Positions 34,301-46,839 of a stretch of 64,000 nt of DNA are shown piece after piece. The translations under genes and the position numbers were made by a program. A model generated the notes under the pieces. The model was not told the origin of the DNA. It did not search any database and saw only the letters and a list, made by a program, of their open reading frames with translations. The DNA comes from Globodera rostochiensis (taxonomy: Eukaryota; Nematoda; Chromadorea; Rhabditida; Heteroderidae): the NCBI GenBank assembly GCA_018350325.1, contig JAEVLN010000017.1, forward strand, positions 1,140,666-1,204,665. Direction: 5' to 3'. The first letter of the stretch is position 1, and each line of letters starts with the position of its first letter.

Positions 34301-35145
34301 GGCACGGGCGGTTCGGCGTCGGACGACTCGGTGATGGCAATTTATGAGGGCTTCTTTCCATGCGTTTACTAAATTAGAACTTTCACTTTCTGCAGCTGTA
34401 CCGCCCAAGTCTGACGCCGCCGCCGCAGCCAAGCATCAGCTGGTCCCAATATCTCAGGGTGTGCCTTTGGGCAAATTCAAAAAACAAAATTTATTTGTAA
34501 CTTTTTTAAGGGTTCCGACGAGCTCAGCCATTTGGGCAGACCGATTCAGGCAAAAGTCAGCAGCAAAGACTTCAATGGAACGTTGGCCATGGTCAGTTTT
34601 TTGTTATTTGAACAAAAATGCATTGATTTTTGCAGAGCACCGACTTTCCGCTTAGCCTCAACATCGTTCTTGTAAAACCTTATCAATTGTTCACTGATTT
34701 GTATTGATTCATAATTTGTTTGACGTCATTTTTTGTTGTCCTCCAGGACATCCTCTCAATGCTGGAGCCGGTCAATCCGACCATGGGCAAGCTGCGCGAG
34801 CTGTGCACCGCACGGCTTCCCGACGGATTTCCGGTTCGCATAGATATGCCCATCTTCGCGACCATCCAGGCACGATTACTTGGCCAAATTTAACGATGTC
34901 CTAAACCGGGTCACTATAGTTAAATGCTGAACAAATAATGATCACTACAGCAGTCTTAATCAGCTCGAATCTAGGCACGGATCAGCTTTCACCACTTCCG
35001 CTGGTGTCATGGCGGCCACGGAGCCGCTCCGTCCCTCTCCGCGGCACTGTTCACAATCCCGGACGATTATCGCGAGAACTCGAAACTGACGTTTTTCCGA
35101 TCCAAGAGCGATTCTGTGGATAAGCCGGAATCTAAACCACCGTGA
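31359..35145 (+). CDS. ANKRD13C: ANKRD13C orthologue
   Basis: Seventeen exons in closing phase encode 511 residues: 31359-31497, 31700-31739, 31897-31931, 31987-32091, 32145-32260, 32981-32999, 33044-33158, 33236-33317, 33479-33561, 33898-33964, 34022-34089, 34138-34330, 34396-34458, 34511-34591, 34636-34671, 34747-34869, 34975-35145. N-terminal ankyrin repeats (FPLHRAVFHNDLQKLDHLL; HGNTALHIGCMLGRR) lead into the GPCR-chaperone domain: SSWIPLLSRILPSDTVKIF, RKRREHLSQEDLKWNK, RPSLTPPPQPSISWSQYL, LPDGFPVRIDMPIF, FTIPDDY. The LTPPPQ and FTIPDDY motifs and the lack of ubiquitin-interacting motifs point to the 13C branch, known as an ER-membrane-associated chaperone that retains GPCRs. Intron 34870-34974 starts with GC; no GT donor fits. 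Intron 32261-32980 is enlarged by low-complexity sequence. The acidic insert at about residue 330-350 (DDDDASMAGCSDDAEG) looks lineage-specific. Confidence 0.92.
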
Positions 35146-35414
35146 AATTCCCTGTGAAATGCACATTTTTTTTTGAAATATGAAAATTTTTGTAACTCAT
35201 TTCGTCTTCACATGTTAAACGATTCTTTTGTTCTTCTAGTCTTCATTATGTTCACCTCCGTTTTTTACTATTGTTTCGCTCTCTCTATGCCCATTCAGTT
35301 TTTCGACTTCCTTTCTCGACAATACCCAAAACTGACATTTGCGCCTGAAATTTTTCTAGATCGGGGGTGGTGGGCCGCCAAATTCCGTACTGGACAGAAA
35401 ACGCCAGACCACAC

Positions 35415-35473
35415 CAGGGATGGGAGCCGACGACCTCAAAAAATTTCGGAAATCGGAATTCCGACCATCCCTG
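35415..35473. mobile_element. hAT-like MITE with 8-bp target duplication
   Basis: 59 bases with ends CAGGGATGGGAGCCGA and GACCATCCCTG, flanked by exact GACCACAC 8-mers (35407-35414 and 35474-35481). The interior is TCGGAAATCGGAATTCCGA. A related half-element (CGGAAATCGAAATTCCG, CCCATCCCTGG) is at 20,275-20,330. Confidence 0.85.
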
Positions 35474-35999
35474 GACCACACGTCGCAAATGCGACTCCCC
35501 AACAAAATCAGTTTAGGGGGGCGTGTCCGCGGTCGAGGTTCTCCGGGCGCGCCATGCGCCAGGGTTCTCTGAAGGCGACGTGCCCGGAGTCGAAATTTGA
35601 AGGAGACCCCCCCCCCCCCCTCCATTCCACAACCAAAGAAGAGAACGAATAGATGTCGACTGTTGGTTTTTTCGATGATGAAACCGCTTTTGGCTTATTA
35701 GGGATTTTGACCGTTAGTGGTCTTGTCCTAGCGCCAATTTGGACTGTGCTATAATTAGCGCAATTTACCATTGACTGATTTGAAATACGTACTATTTTGG
35801 CGTTTTGTTTAAGACATTTCGTCCAGCGGCAAAGACCCCTTTTAAGCCAAAAGTAATTAAAGCATTGCTAACTAATTGGCTGTGTCGCGCGCTAATGAGC
35901 ACTTTTTCAGCGGATTCTCTTCGACAACCAAACAGCGGTGGCGTCAGTGACCACAAATAGCAAACGGACGACGGAAATTGTTCAAAATGTTTCTATATT

Positions 36000-36392
36000 T
36001 CACACGGACGGAGGACGATTCGTTCCCCGCCGATTCGTTCACCCCTATTCGTTCCCCTTTTTTAAAGTTTTTTCGTTATAACTTTTTTAAAAGTAAACCG
36101 AATCAAACATTTTTGATATCATTCGAAAGCTTACAACTAGTAGAAGCTTACAAAGGCAAAAGCTAAGCAATTGGCCAAATTTCAAAAAGGTTATGACCAA
36201 AAAAGCGTTTTCTGGCCCTAACTTTTGAAATTTGGCCAAGCGCATAGCTTTTGCCTTTGTAAGCTTCTACTAGTTGTAAGCTTTCGAATGATATCAAAAA
36301 TGTTTGATTCGGTTGACTTTGAAAAAAGTTATAACGAAAAAACTTTAAAAAAGGGGAACGAATCGGCGGGGAACGAATCGTCTTTTTACCAT
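36000..36392. mobile_element. Large hairpin element with GGAACGAATCG ends
   Basis: From GACGATTCGTTCCCCGCCGA the left arm runs through CATTTTTGATATCATTCGAA and AGCTTACAACTAGTAGAAGC. The right arm returns as GCTTCTACTAGTTGTAAGCT, TTCGAATGATATCAAAAATG and TCGGCGGGGAACGAATCGTC. The arms are about 170 bases and nearly perfect. A short stretch with the same GACGATTCG words lies at 9,685-9,740. Confidence 0.85.
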
Positions 36393-36559
36393 TTTTCACA
36401 CATCGATATTTTGTAATCGAAAAGTGCGTAAATTTCATTCTCGACTCTTTTGATAGCGGCAGAGTAATGGTTTGGCTTATGCTCTCCAAATGTTTTGTAT
36501 TGTTCGGATTAATGGTCCACCATTTGAATTACCCAATAAAATAATTTAAAAAAATAATT

Positions 36560-37205
36560 CCGTCTTTTTGGAGGCAAAAATCGTTAGGAATTTGTGCCAA
36601 AATGGGAATTGCACATTTGCGAGGGCCCTATTTTCTGGCCAGTTCTGTTTTATTCACTACCGCGACGGTAATTTTGCTCTTTTTTTCGATAGCAATAAAT
36701 GCGTTATTCCGTTTGGGTCCGCCTTTTTGATAGTTTTTCATCAAAAGCATTTTATTTTGCTTTTAAAGTGTTTTTCCTCGACCGCTTAATGTCTTGCCCA
36801 ATAGATCACAGCAATCATTGGACTCCAAAATATATATTTCTTACGAAACCCAAAAATGCAACTAAAATTACCCAAAAATAGGGACCAAACGGAAGTAGTA
36901 CCGCGTTTTAATGTGGTGGTTAAAAACATTTGAATGGGAACGAATTGGTGAAGTCCATGCGTCTGTCTGACCATTTTTCAGATTTCTTGGGTTTTGTGGG
37001 ACAATAAAAATCAGACGGAAAAGAGGACGGCCTCAGTACGGTGAGTTCAATTTTAAATTCAAAATAGTTAAAAAGTTGATACTTAGCTCAATTTTGATGT
37101 CCGCGCAGCAGCAGCGGAACATGGAGGAGTACTTGGAGCAGCAACAACTTTACAAACAGCACAAAAGTGATACGACAATTCCTTCAACAGTCGGCAGTTA
37201 AATGA
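36560..37205 (+). other. Possible terminal exons of an unrecognised plus-strand gene
   Basis: A stretch at 37,100-37,201 after GTCCGCGCAG reads QQRNMEEYLEQQQLYKQ and stops after STVGS. One at 36,981-37,038 reads ISWVLWDNKNQTEKRT before GGTGAG. Their phases do not match, so I do not join them. No other evidence for a gene. Confidence 0.25.
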
Positions 37206-37800
37206 GGCCCCAATGATTTTTCATTCGATCTTTTTTACGACATATGTTCCATTTTAAGAAATGTCATCCCTGGCCGCACTATTTCGAAAATAAAATTTTC
37301 TCAAAAGTTATTTGCTAGGATTTGAGGGAATCGAAGCCATTTCTGCTACAAAAAGCTTATCAAAGTTATTACAAACAATATATGTATGTATTTCAACAGA
37401 AAAAATCAAAAAATAAACACCAACTCGAAATCGCAAAATTTTTGTTTCTTCAATTTGCCACATCATTTCATGCATAAATGGCAACTCAACGCCCAAATAA
37501 ACGATCTGAAATTGAAGACTTAGACTCGTAACAATCAAATTCTTATCAGAAAACATTGCGTAATCATTCGTTTTGGAGTGTCTTTTTTCCCATTGGCAAC
37601 AAAAAAGGGTAAAAAAATGAATTCAAAATTTATTCTCAAAAATGGCATTTCGTTCTTTTTGTCAATGTTCTCCCGCCGTTTTGCTTCCCCTCCGACCGCC
37701 GCCGCTTTGCCTCGTCGTCGCATTTGCCGCCATTCCAAAAGTGCCTTCGCTGGCGTCGTGGGAGCTCAGCAGCGAGGAGATAATGCGCAAAAAGGCATTT

Positions 37801-40800
37801 TCACTGTTCTCCAGCGGCCCGCACTGTCCGATCGGCGAACTCAATTTGAGGGAACAATAATTTGACGAGACTTTGGGGTGGACGCCTTGCGGGCAATTGG
37901 TGGAGAATTGGGGTCCCAATAGAAACATTAATATTTATTTATTAAAAATGGGGAGAGATTGTTCGACCAAATGTACAAATTCGGGTTTCGAGAGATCGGT
38001 TCATGTTCTATGCATCTTTTACCCACAACCCCTCGGGGGTTGCTCCCTCGTCACTTTCAGCGGAGGGATTTGCTCACCCGTCGCGCAGGAACAGTCCAAC
38101 GCAACAACCCTTCCACAGCAAATGGAACTCGCCGTTGTTGAACAAGAAGTTGGTGCCCCCGGGGCATGCCATCCGATTGCACATTCGCTTCTCCTCCGTT
38201 TGGCATGGCGCTGCGGGAGGACAGAGTCGACGACGCGTCTTGCGGCCGCATCCGCCGCACATTTGTGAACAGTCGCTCCACTCGGACCATTGTTGGCACG
38301 AGGAACAGTCGATGGTAGAGGATGGCGGAAGAGGAGAGAATGGCGTCGGCATCGGCATCGTGGACGAGCTTGTCAAGTCGATGGTGGAGGATGGCGGAAG
38401 AGGAGAGAATGGCGTCGGCATCGTGGACGAGCTTGTCAAGTCGATGGTGGAGGATGGCGGAAGAGAAGAGAATGGCATCGGCATCGGCATCGGCATCGTG
38501 GACGAGCTTGTCAAGTCGATGGTGGAGGATGATGGAAAAGGAGAGAATGGCATCGGCACCGGAGACGAGCTAGTCACCGGCGAAGCTGAATCGAAAAATG
38601 AACAGATTGCGGACCGGCGCGGAACGCATGTTCAATTTGGGGGTTTCTGACCCGTTGTTTTGGGTCCACTGATCGGTGCCATCGTCGTGGTGCCCAAAAT
38701 CTCTTCACCGCCCAATTCACTGACCATCGCTTTCCCCCACTCACTGTCCGTGGTGGTTGCTCTTCCCCTCACACTTTCCTCCGTCCTCGGCCATTGCCGA
38801 TCGCTCCACACGCGTGCCCTGAAGCCAATGGATCAGAGTTTATCCCAATTTCCCCGGACTCTTTCCGTCAAATCGGATCTCCCAAATTGTCAGTCAACCC
38901 GATCCGATCAGAGGAGTCGGAGACCATCAGAATCTGAAAATGATTTGTCCTGTTTCTCGCCTGAAGCCCCGGTGCCCCGCATGGCCCCCTCCGAAATGAA
39001 TAAGCAGCGCCTCTTCGCCGACCGAACGAAATGCCATTGACGGAGGGGTCGAACAGCAGAATCTGACAAAACTCTTCATCAACATTATGAACGTCTTCAT
39101 TTCCTCACCTGTAGCCTGTTACACGAAAGTCCGGGCCCGTCTTCAACTCGACGAATGCCTTGTCGCAAGTGTCTTCGCATGGGTAATCGAATGGCTCCTC
39201 GACGAATTCGACGAGTACATGGCCTTGAGGCGGCGAGCGGAAGAGCCACACACAGCCCGACGCGGCAGGAAAGTTGTTGGGGAATTCGGGGCTGGAGATG
39301 TTTTGGGCTGTGGAGGAAACCTGTGAAAGGGATGAACATTGCTGATCAGCTGAGATGAGGAATTGTTGATCAGAGATGGCTCTGATCAGTCAGTCAGATC
39401 AGTTTTTGTTTGGGGAGGAAATCGCAAAATTCGAACCATTCCCGCGCCCATTCACTCGCCATAATCACTGCTCCACACGACGATGGTTGCACTTCGGTGC
39501 ACAACGTGCCGGACACGCCAGTCGGGCACACGCACCGCTCGCAATCGTTGGGGTCCGTGTAACCGCCGTGCTGACAGTTCAATTTGCGTGGGCAGTGATC
39601 GGCACAGCCGTAGGCGCGATTAATCTAAAACTTTGTTTAGGATTATAATCAAAAGAATGAATAATGATCTAATGAAATGCTGCTGATGTCTTGATCAGGC
39701 AAACCATACCGCGTCAATGTCCAGAAAAGAAGGACCTTCGCGTTGTCCGATGGTGAACTGCCAAAAATGGAAGAGAAGAAAAAATTTCAAAAATGCGAAA
39801 TCGTCGACAAATAAAATTTGGGCGAACATCCGCAGACAAACCAATGGCTGTCAAGCGTCGAAATGGTGGGCCGAAAATGGTCAGCAGCAAAGCCGTAAGG
39901 GCCGTAGTGCATCACTGACCCTGAAAAGTGTTCAAATCCTTTCTGGAATATCGCCAACATTATGCCAATGTCCATCGGTGTCCCCTCTCCCAATCGATCT
40001 GATCGGAACTGACCCGCGTCGTAGGGCAGCCCAAAGGTGGCCGCCTGGTCGTCGCCGATCGGCTGAAAGTTGTTCCAGCGGACGGCCGGAATGTTGCTGT
40101 AGTGAACGGCAATGTGCCTGGGTTGGTCTGGACGCGCCTGCTCGTGAAAAGTGCCGAGGGCGTGGCCGACTTCGTGGGCGATGATGCCGACAAAGTCGCA
40201 GCCGGGCGTGGTGATGGAAATGCCCTGTGGTTATGGTTGGATGGTGCCAAAAATAATTAATCCTTGTCCGGTCCGACCACCCCTGATCTATTGGTTTTGT
40301 TCAGTCGGACAATGACAATGATCAAACCGTCCGGAATTCTGATCAGATCCAAGGGAATTTGATCAAAATTTAAAATGCTGGCTATGGTTTGACCTAACGG
40401 CCCGATCAGATCGGATCGGACAGTTACAGAAAGGCACTTTCTCACCTGCGTCCCGCCCGCCCTCCCAACGAAACTCGAGCAGCCGCCTCCGTCGAAGAAC
40501 TCAAGCCGATCAACGTCCGCCGACCCGCCTTCCCTGAATCGGAGACAAGTCGCATTCTGCCAAATGGCCAATGCGTGCCGTATTTTCTGTCGAGTCTTAA
40601 AAGAAGAAGATGGAGCAGTTCTTCCCCCTTTTTATGCTAAACACAGCCACGCACAACGACCTTTTCTGGCACATTTTCTGCCATGTCGTAGCTGATCGGT
40701 CGTCGTCGGTCCCAACGCTTGTAGAAGGGTTCCAAAAAGCGAAGGGAGCGATAATTAAAGCCAAAAAGGGGGGGGGGGGTAATTAGACGGGGGGGGGGTA

Positions 40801-41541
40801 ATTAGACAGGGGGGGGGATGGATTAATGAGACGCGTCTTCCGATGTTTCCAATTTCAATGCCCCGGAGGTATTTCCCATTTCGTCCGATTGCCCCCTCCA
40901 AGTCTCTTTAACCCACGGCACCACCCACTGAACTCTTCCGATCTTTCGCTTCTTCCGCCGCCTCCGCCATTTGAGCGCCCCTTTCACTGCGCTCGCGTTC
41001 AGTTTGTGCCGCAGTCTCTCCGCCTGCCATTCGGCCAATTCCATGTCGCCCTGAAGGTAATCGCCGTCGGGGTCGTTGACGGCCAATTCGTTGTGATGTC
41101 TTCGCGCCGCCGGGTTCCTCCGCAGGCCCCCCAATCCGTGGGGCTCGTCCGCCAACAGCCGCGGGTCATTCTGCACAAAAGCCCTGAGCGGCGCAGTTAC
41201 GTTACCCGTCCCGGCAACTTCATTAGGCCGTTTAATTCGATTCACTTTTATTAGAAGTTTCTGATTCAACCGACAAAAGCCGAAAAAGGGGAGTGGGCTT
41301 TTCTGTTCGGTATTGGTTAGCTATATTTAGAAGCCGAAACAACAATTGCCCCTTGGCATCATAAAAAGCGTTTGCACCCTCCTTCCCACCGGTGTGCCGC
41401 TTTTTCGTTGAAAAGCTGCTTGATCTGTTCCAAAGTGCCTTTGCTGGCCTTCCGAGTTCGCTCTTGGACTGAACAGTTGGACAGAAACGCAACGATAAAG
41501 AAGAACAACAACAAAATGATGGGGGACATGGAAACGCGCAT
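37801..41541 (-). CDS. Secreted astacin metalloprotease, NAS type with EGF, CUB, mucin-like linker and TSP1
   Basis: Minus-strand exons: 41398-41541, about 40925-41260, 40661-40717, 40446-40595, 40014-40224, 39838-39920, 39710-39757, 39469-39624, 39109-39320, 38961-39062, 38652-38818, 38078-38585 and a tentative 37801-37885; about 750 residues. Signal peptide (IILLLFFFIVAFLSNC), basic prodomain ending in RRRRKKRK, catalytic domain with zinc motif HEVGHALGTFHEQARPD near residue 246 and Met-turn SVMHYGPYGF, closing TIGQREGPSFLD. Then EGF (NCQHGGYTDPNDC), CUB (GCVWLFRSPPQ to GFRARVW), a Ser/Thr/Pro repeat and TSP1 (WSEWSDCSQMCGGCG). This order is that of C. elegans NAS subgroup V, whose members act in moulting and cuticle processing. 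Intron 38819-38960 starts with GC, and the first intron probably does. The last exon overlaps a rival plus-strand frame (37,642-37,860), so the C-terminus is uncertain. Confidence 0.85.
38310..38580 (-). repeat. In-frame Ser/Thr/Pro repeat of the astacin gene
   Basis: Four units of 57-69 bases encode PLPPSSTIDLTSSSTMP, with extra Met-Pro dipeptides in some copies. All length changes keep the frame. The stretch probably forms an O-glycosylated stalk between CUB and TSP1. Confidence 0.85.
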
Positions 41542-41993
41542 TGAAATCCGCGGACTGTTGGGATGGCGGCGGGCGATGGAAAAAGACTGACGTCAGCAGC
41601 GGCGAGCGCAGGAGGCGGGGAGATCGATCGGAGGCTAATTGATTGAAGATCGATGGATGGATAAACGATCGGCGGGGCTTTTGTGGTGGAAAGGGTGAGG
41701 GAGGGCGAATTCCGAAGGCACAGCGACTCAAATGGAATCATTTTGCCGAGTGTGAGGCAAAACATTGACGAGACTTTTCGAGAAACAATTTCAGTCCATC
41801 CCCCCCCCCCCCCTCCCGGGGATTACATATTCATGAGCTTGATCCGAGCTTCACCGGCAGCATAGTTTAATTCTTAATTAGTCTTTTTTTGTATTTAAAA
41901 CAAATTACGCTAGAATTTAGCCCGTATAAAGCCACACGGGCAAGGGTCGCCGACCACACGGGCAAGAACAAATATATAATAAATAATACAAAA

Positions 41994-42033
<40 letters not shown>

Positions 42034-42083
42034 TATATCAAAGGCAATATCCCAATCATTTTTCTCCAATTTAACACCTATCA

Positions 42084-45000
42084 TCAGAGCACTCTTGAAA
42101 AGTCCGTGCCGGCCAGGACAGCTGCCGTCGGACTTTCCGCCTCTTGCCGTAACAGTGTTGGAATGTTGGACTCCATACGACCCATGCGCTCCAGGTGCTG
42201 CTCCACCACCTTCCACACACGGTTGGAACGGACCAGGCCGATCACCTTCTGGATCTCGGGCTGCATAAAGCGATCTTGCTCCAATGCACTAGATATTAAA
42301 TGCCCGAAAGTTGTTATATATATATTTAAATTGGTAAGTGAATGTTTTGAAATTAAAACACCTACGGTGCAACAGTGCGAACAAGATCGTACACCTTTTG
42401 CAATGCGTCTGTGCTTTTGAGCGGCTTCAAAAATTCCATGCCCTAAAATAATGGCAAAATAGGTAATATACCTCTACCAAAATTTATTTTATTTATAAAA
42501 TTATTAAATATTCACTTGGCACGCAGCCATCAATTCCATAGCCACCACTAAAGAGTTTGAAGTTAAAAAAAAATGCTTTAAAGATGACACAATGCCAATC
42601 ATTACCTGCTTCAGTGTGTTCCACAACTTTCAGTGCCTTCCGTGCCGAAAACCCGCCCATCGAAACGTGGTCCTCTTGGTTGCAACTTGTCGGTATACTG
42701 TCCGCCTTCAATTTTGGACGGTTAAGTGCACCAGCAGCTGGTTTGGTGTCCTTTACTTACAGAGGACGGATGGCATAAGACTTTGTTCTCGGACACCAGA
42801 CTGGCGGCACAGAGCTGGACGGTCATGAGGCCCGAGTTGAGCCCGCCGTTTTGTGTCAAAAAGGTGGGCAGGCCGCTGAGTTCGTGGTTCAACAGCCGTT
42901 CCAGTCGACGTTCACTCATCTGGGCCAACTCGTGCACAGCGATCGCCAAATAATCCAAAACCTACAGCATAAAACATTGGCATTTGGACTGAAAATTGTG
43001 ATATTTTAATTAAAAATTTTATTTTTATTCTTTATTTACTGTAGAATTTTATTTATTGTTTTGAAAATTGTTTTTTGATGAATTATCCGACGATTTACAC
43101 CACCGACTTTTGCCGGATATTCTCCGTGGAAATTGCCGCCAGAAATCACTTCCTCAATCTCGGAGAATACCAGCGGATTGTCTGTGGCCGAGTTGATCTC
43201 CGTCTCCAGCACACTCTTCACAAATTCGATCGTATCGTGCACAACTCCGTGCACCTGTGACAGTGATATTGTAGAATTAATCACATTTAAAAAATAAATG
43301 CAAAGTTATGCCGACCCCAAATTGTTTAAAATCACGAGTCCCGTATTTTTCTCAAGATCGCAATCCTGAGCCTTCCTTACAGTCCCAATCCCTGATCCCG
43401 AGTCCCGAATGTTTCTCAAGATCGTAAAAAATGACCTCCTCACTTTAAAAATTTTTCGTTTTGTACGTACTTTAAAATAAGGATGCCATATTTGTAGTCC
43501 CAACGAACAATAAACCAATAAAAGTATCTTTACCTGCGGCACGCAACGCAATGTGTACGCGTCCTGCACTTTTCCGCAGTTCCGATGCGATTCGGCAATC
43601 TCGGAACGATTCAGGTCCGAGTGCAGCAGCGCTCGCAGCCGCCCTGCAACAACATTTTGCCCACGATGAGGGCGTACTCGGTGTATATCTTTATGGTAAA
43701 TAATTTTTAATCATTTTTAATTATTTTAAATTTTAAAAAACCAACTTGCATCAAATGCCCTCGTGGTGCCTTTGAGAACGTCCAGCGTTAATGCCGCTAT
43801 AACATCGGCCTGTTTTGCGACGTTCTCAGCTCGTACAACCGCTTAATTGGGGGAGGGGGGGGGCAAATTGACAATGGAAAAATTATAAGAAAAAATTAAA
43901 GATTAAACATCACCTAATACGCAAAATACTAAACCCAAAGTTTTGTTTTTAAATTCAAAAGAGGAAATAAAAAGAGTTTTTATTACCCAGTGAGCCCAAC
44001 GCGGAGACCAGCTGAGTGCCGTTGATCAGTGCCAGACCCTCCTTGAAGCCCAGTGCCATTGGTTCCAGACTGTTAATGGCCAGCACTTCGCCAGCATCGG
44101 CCCAACCTGTGCGCGGTGACCACATTCGACCCTCGCCGATCAGACCGAGGGCCAAATGTGCCAACGGACACAAATCGCCGCTACAACCCACGGTGCCTTG
44201 CTCAGGAACATATGACACACAGAAAGCTGCAAACAAATTTAATCAAAGAATTTTGCTTTTTAAATTACCGTTGAACGCCTTCACCAATTTATCGACATTT
44301 TCCAACGAAATTCCGCTGTGCCCTTTGGCAAGTACGTTTATTCGTAACGCGAGAAGCATTCGCGCTGTTGCCGGATCTAACGGCTCGCCATGGCCAGTGG
44401 CATGGGAACGGATCAAATTCAGTTGCAATTGCCTTCAACATCAATTTAAATGTTTAAAGTTGTTTAAGGGTATCAAAAGGGATAATCAACATCAGTTTAA
44501 ATGTTTAAAGTTGTTTAAGGGTATCAAAAGGGATAATAAACATCAATTTAAATGTTTAAAGTTGTTTAAGGGTATCAAAAGGGATAATAAACATCAATTT
44601 AAATGTTTAAAGTTGTTTAAGGGTATCAAAAGGGATAAGTAATCAACATCAGTTTAAATGTTTAAAGTTGTTTAAGGGTATCAAAAGGGATAATCAACAT
44701 CAATTTAAATGTTTAAAGTTGTTTAAGGGTATCAAAAGGGATAATCAACATCAGTTTAAATGTTTAAAGTTGTTTAAGGGTATCAAAAGGGATAATAAAC
44801 ATCAATTTAAATGTTTAAAGTTGTTTAAGGGTATCAAAAGGGGCAATGCAACACGCACACACTTATTTGAAGAAATATAAAAAATTCTGACTCCGAGGAT
44901 CAAGATGATCTGAACTAGGGCTGGACGTGATAAAAAAAATCCGTGAGCCGTGCTCCGTGATCACTGCCCCCCAAAAAGGCAGTGATTGGCGTGATCCGTG

Positions 45001-46774
45001 ATTTTGAAAAAAATAAGAATAAAGATAACCTATCATTTTTTAACCGGAGACTGGAATCACGAACGGGATTCCCGATCCCGAATTTTTCACGGGAATCACG
45101 TGGGAACGGGGAAAATTTGAATAGGCAACACAAAAATTTTTCGAAATTTTTTGGTACGCTTGCGACAATTTCTGATATACAATTGAAGGGTCTACCGAGG
45201 TCGACAGGCGCCGGCGAAAAAAATTTTAGATTTTAATTTTTTTGTTGAGAAAATTGGTCAAAAAGTTATGAAAAACCTGAACATTTAACAACCCTTTATA
45301 TTTCCGGTGAGCAACAGTGGACAAGAATTTTGCAGAGCAAGTGGAATATAAAATATACTTTCCATGTATTCGTTTCGAAAATTTGTTTAATTATTAATCC
45401 ATGCTCCATGGGTCAACACGAACAAAGACAAAGATTAAAATTTTTTCTCAAGCCTCAAGCAATTGCGAGGATTTTTCTCAATCCTGAAAATCCGCTGGAT
45501 CCCGAAAAAAAATCTTCAAGATTGATCGCAATAGGGATTTTGTCTGGACCCAAGGCGGGATCTCGTCCCGACTTGGGCAATTTTCGGGATTGAGTCGGGA
45601 TCCGGATTTAGCCGAGGTCCCGATTCCAAAAAATCGTTTTGGCCAATCTCAAGTGCAAACATTGCTTCTGAGACCAAACATTGCTTCTGAGACATTGATA
45701 GTTTTAATGTTTTATGCTTACTTTAGCTCCCCTGGCGGGATTACGACGTTTGAAAAAGTGCCAAAACCGGTTGTTATGCCATAGACAACTTAAAATAAAT
45801 GATGAACAAAATAATTACGAAGCAGCAAACACAGAAAACCTCGATGTTCGGCGGCAACTTTCTCGAGAAATACACGAGCTTTACGAATGCGCTGGCGAGC
45901 CGATTCGTCCAACTGTCAAAAATAGTGTCTTAAGATTTTTTAACAAACAAAACTTGATTTTTAAGAAAAATCTTTGAAATTCATCTTACTTAATCCGGAC
46001 AAACAATAAATTGTCCATTTATCCCCCACCCTCAAATATAAATATTTTGTTTGTGCTTGGGGTGGGGAAAACGCCGCCCGGGAATTAGTCGCTGCTCCTA
46101 CCGCCGCTCTTTCCCCAAAATTGCGCAATTCATTTTTATGACACTTTAAAAAGCTAAATATCGAGCTTTGATTGATAGAAAAGCCCAATCTTCTTTACAT
46201 CCAGATTGGCATTTTGGCCAACTAAAATATTGTGTATTGCTTTTTTGAATACGGCAGCCAGCGCCTTTCGGCACCGCCGGGAACGAATCGTTCTGAGTGT
46301 CGAAAAACCGGCAAAAAAACAAAAATGACAAAAAAACTTACACTAAAGAAAAAAATAAATTTCAATGTTTTTAAGGAGCCTCAGTTATAGAGAGCGGACT
46401 TGAGGACTAATCGAGATTTTGATCGAGAAATCTCGATCGGTCGGTCGACGATCTCTACTCAGTTATTTTCAAGTTAAAATAATTCCACGCTAAAACAGTG
46501 CCATTCGGAAATATGTTCAAAAAAATGTGTTTTGAAATAATTTTACCTGCAGGCGGCACTTGTCCTGCATGCAGTCCACCAGGTCTTGCACCTTCAGCGT
46601 GTTGCCGTCCAATTGCAAAATGCGCTGTTTGTTCGGATGCTCTTCCTCAATGCCCTCGTCACTCTTCTCAAAGTCCGAATCGTCTGCAGTTGCATCTCCG
46701 ACAATGGCATCTCTTTCGATGCTAATGCTGTCCAATTGATCAGCTAACGATTCGTAGTTTAATGAGGAGGACAT
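42084..46774 (-). CDS. HAL: Histidine ammonia-lyase
   Basis: Thirteen minus-strand exons close exactly to 594 residues: 46547-46774, 45840-45912, 45722-45788, 44269-44432, 43987-44226, 43746-43841, 43534-43688, 43108-43254, 42761-42961, 42606-42705, 42516-42547, 42366-42442, 42084-42288. The enzyme deaminates L-histidine to urocanate, the first step of histidine breakdown in the cytosol. Family marks: [28 protein letters not shown] (Tyr 103), [15 protein letters not shown], the MIO cofactor loop [18 protein letters not shown] (residues 188-205), [52 protein letters not shown]. The prosthetic-group tripeptide, usually Ala-Ser-Gly, is Cys-Ser-Gly at 192-194. Length is slightly under the vertebrate enzyme (about 657) because the N-terminus is short. 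A 51-base tandem array fills the intron next to exon 4. Confidence 0.95.
44436..44850. repeat. 51-base tandem repeat in a HAL intron
   Basis: About eight copies of CAACATCAATTTAAATGTTT, AAAGTTGTTTAAGGGTATCA, AAAGGGATAAT. Because 51 is a multiple of three, it yields a spurious open frame on the other strand. It starts only three bases from the splice acceptor of HAL exon 4. Confidence 0.95.
44920..45620. repeat. Two self-complementary islands in a HAL intron
   Basis: TAGGGCTGGACGTGAT begins a GTGATCCGTGAT/ATCACGGATCAC-rich stretch (44,920-45,090). A second island of CGGGATCTCGTCCCG words lies at 45,540-45,620. The left end looks like a hAT terminus, but no partner end was found. Confidence 0.4.
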
Positions 46775-46839
46775 TTTCTTAATATATTTCAAAATTTGGA
46801 ATTGTTGATTGTAACGTCCAAATTCGACTTTTTATTAGT

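Noticed and set aside
37642..37860. Plus-strand frame starting MAFRSFCQCSPAVLLPL, with a signal-like run
   Set aside because: It overlaps the 3' end of the astacin gene on the other strand, has no partner exon, and its hydrophobic run is weak and proline-rich. Not excluded, but unsupported.
44436..44880. Long plus-strand frame with [16 protein letters not shown] repeats
   Set aside because: Translation of a 51-base intronic satellite within the HAL gene.
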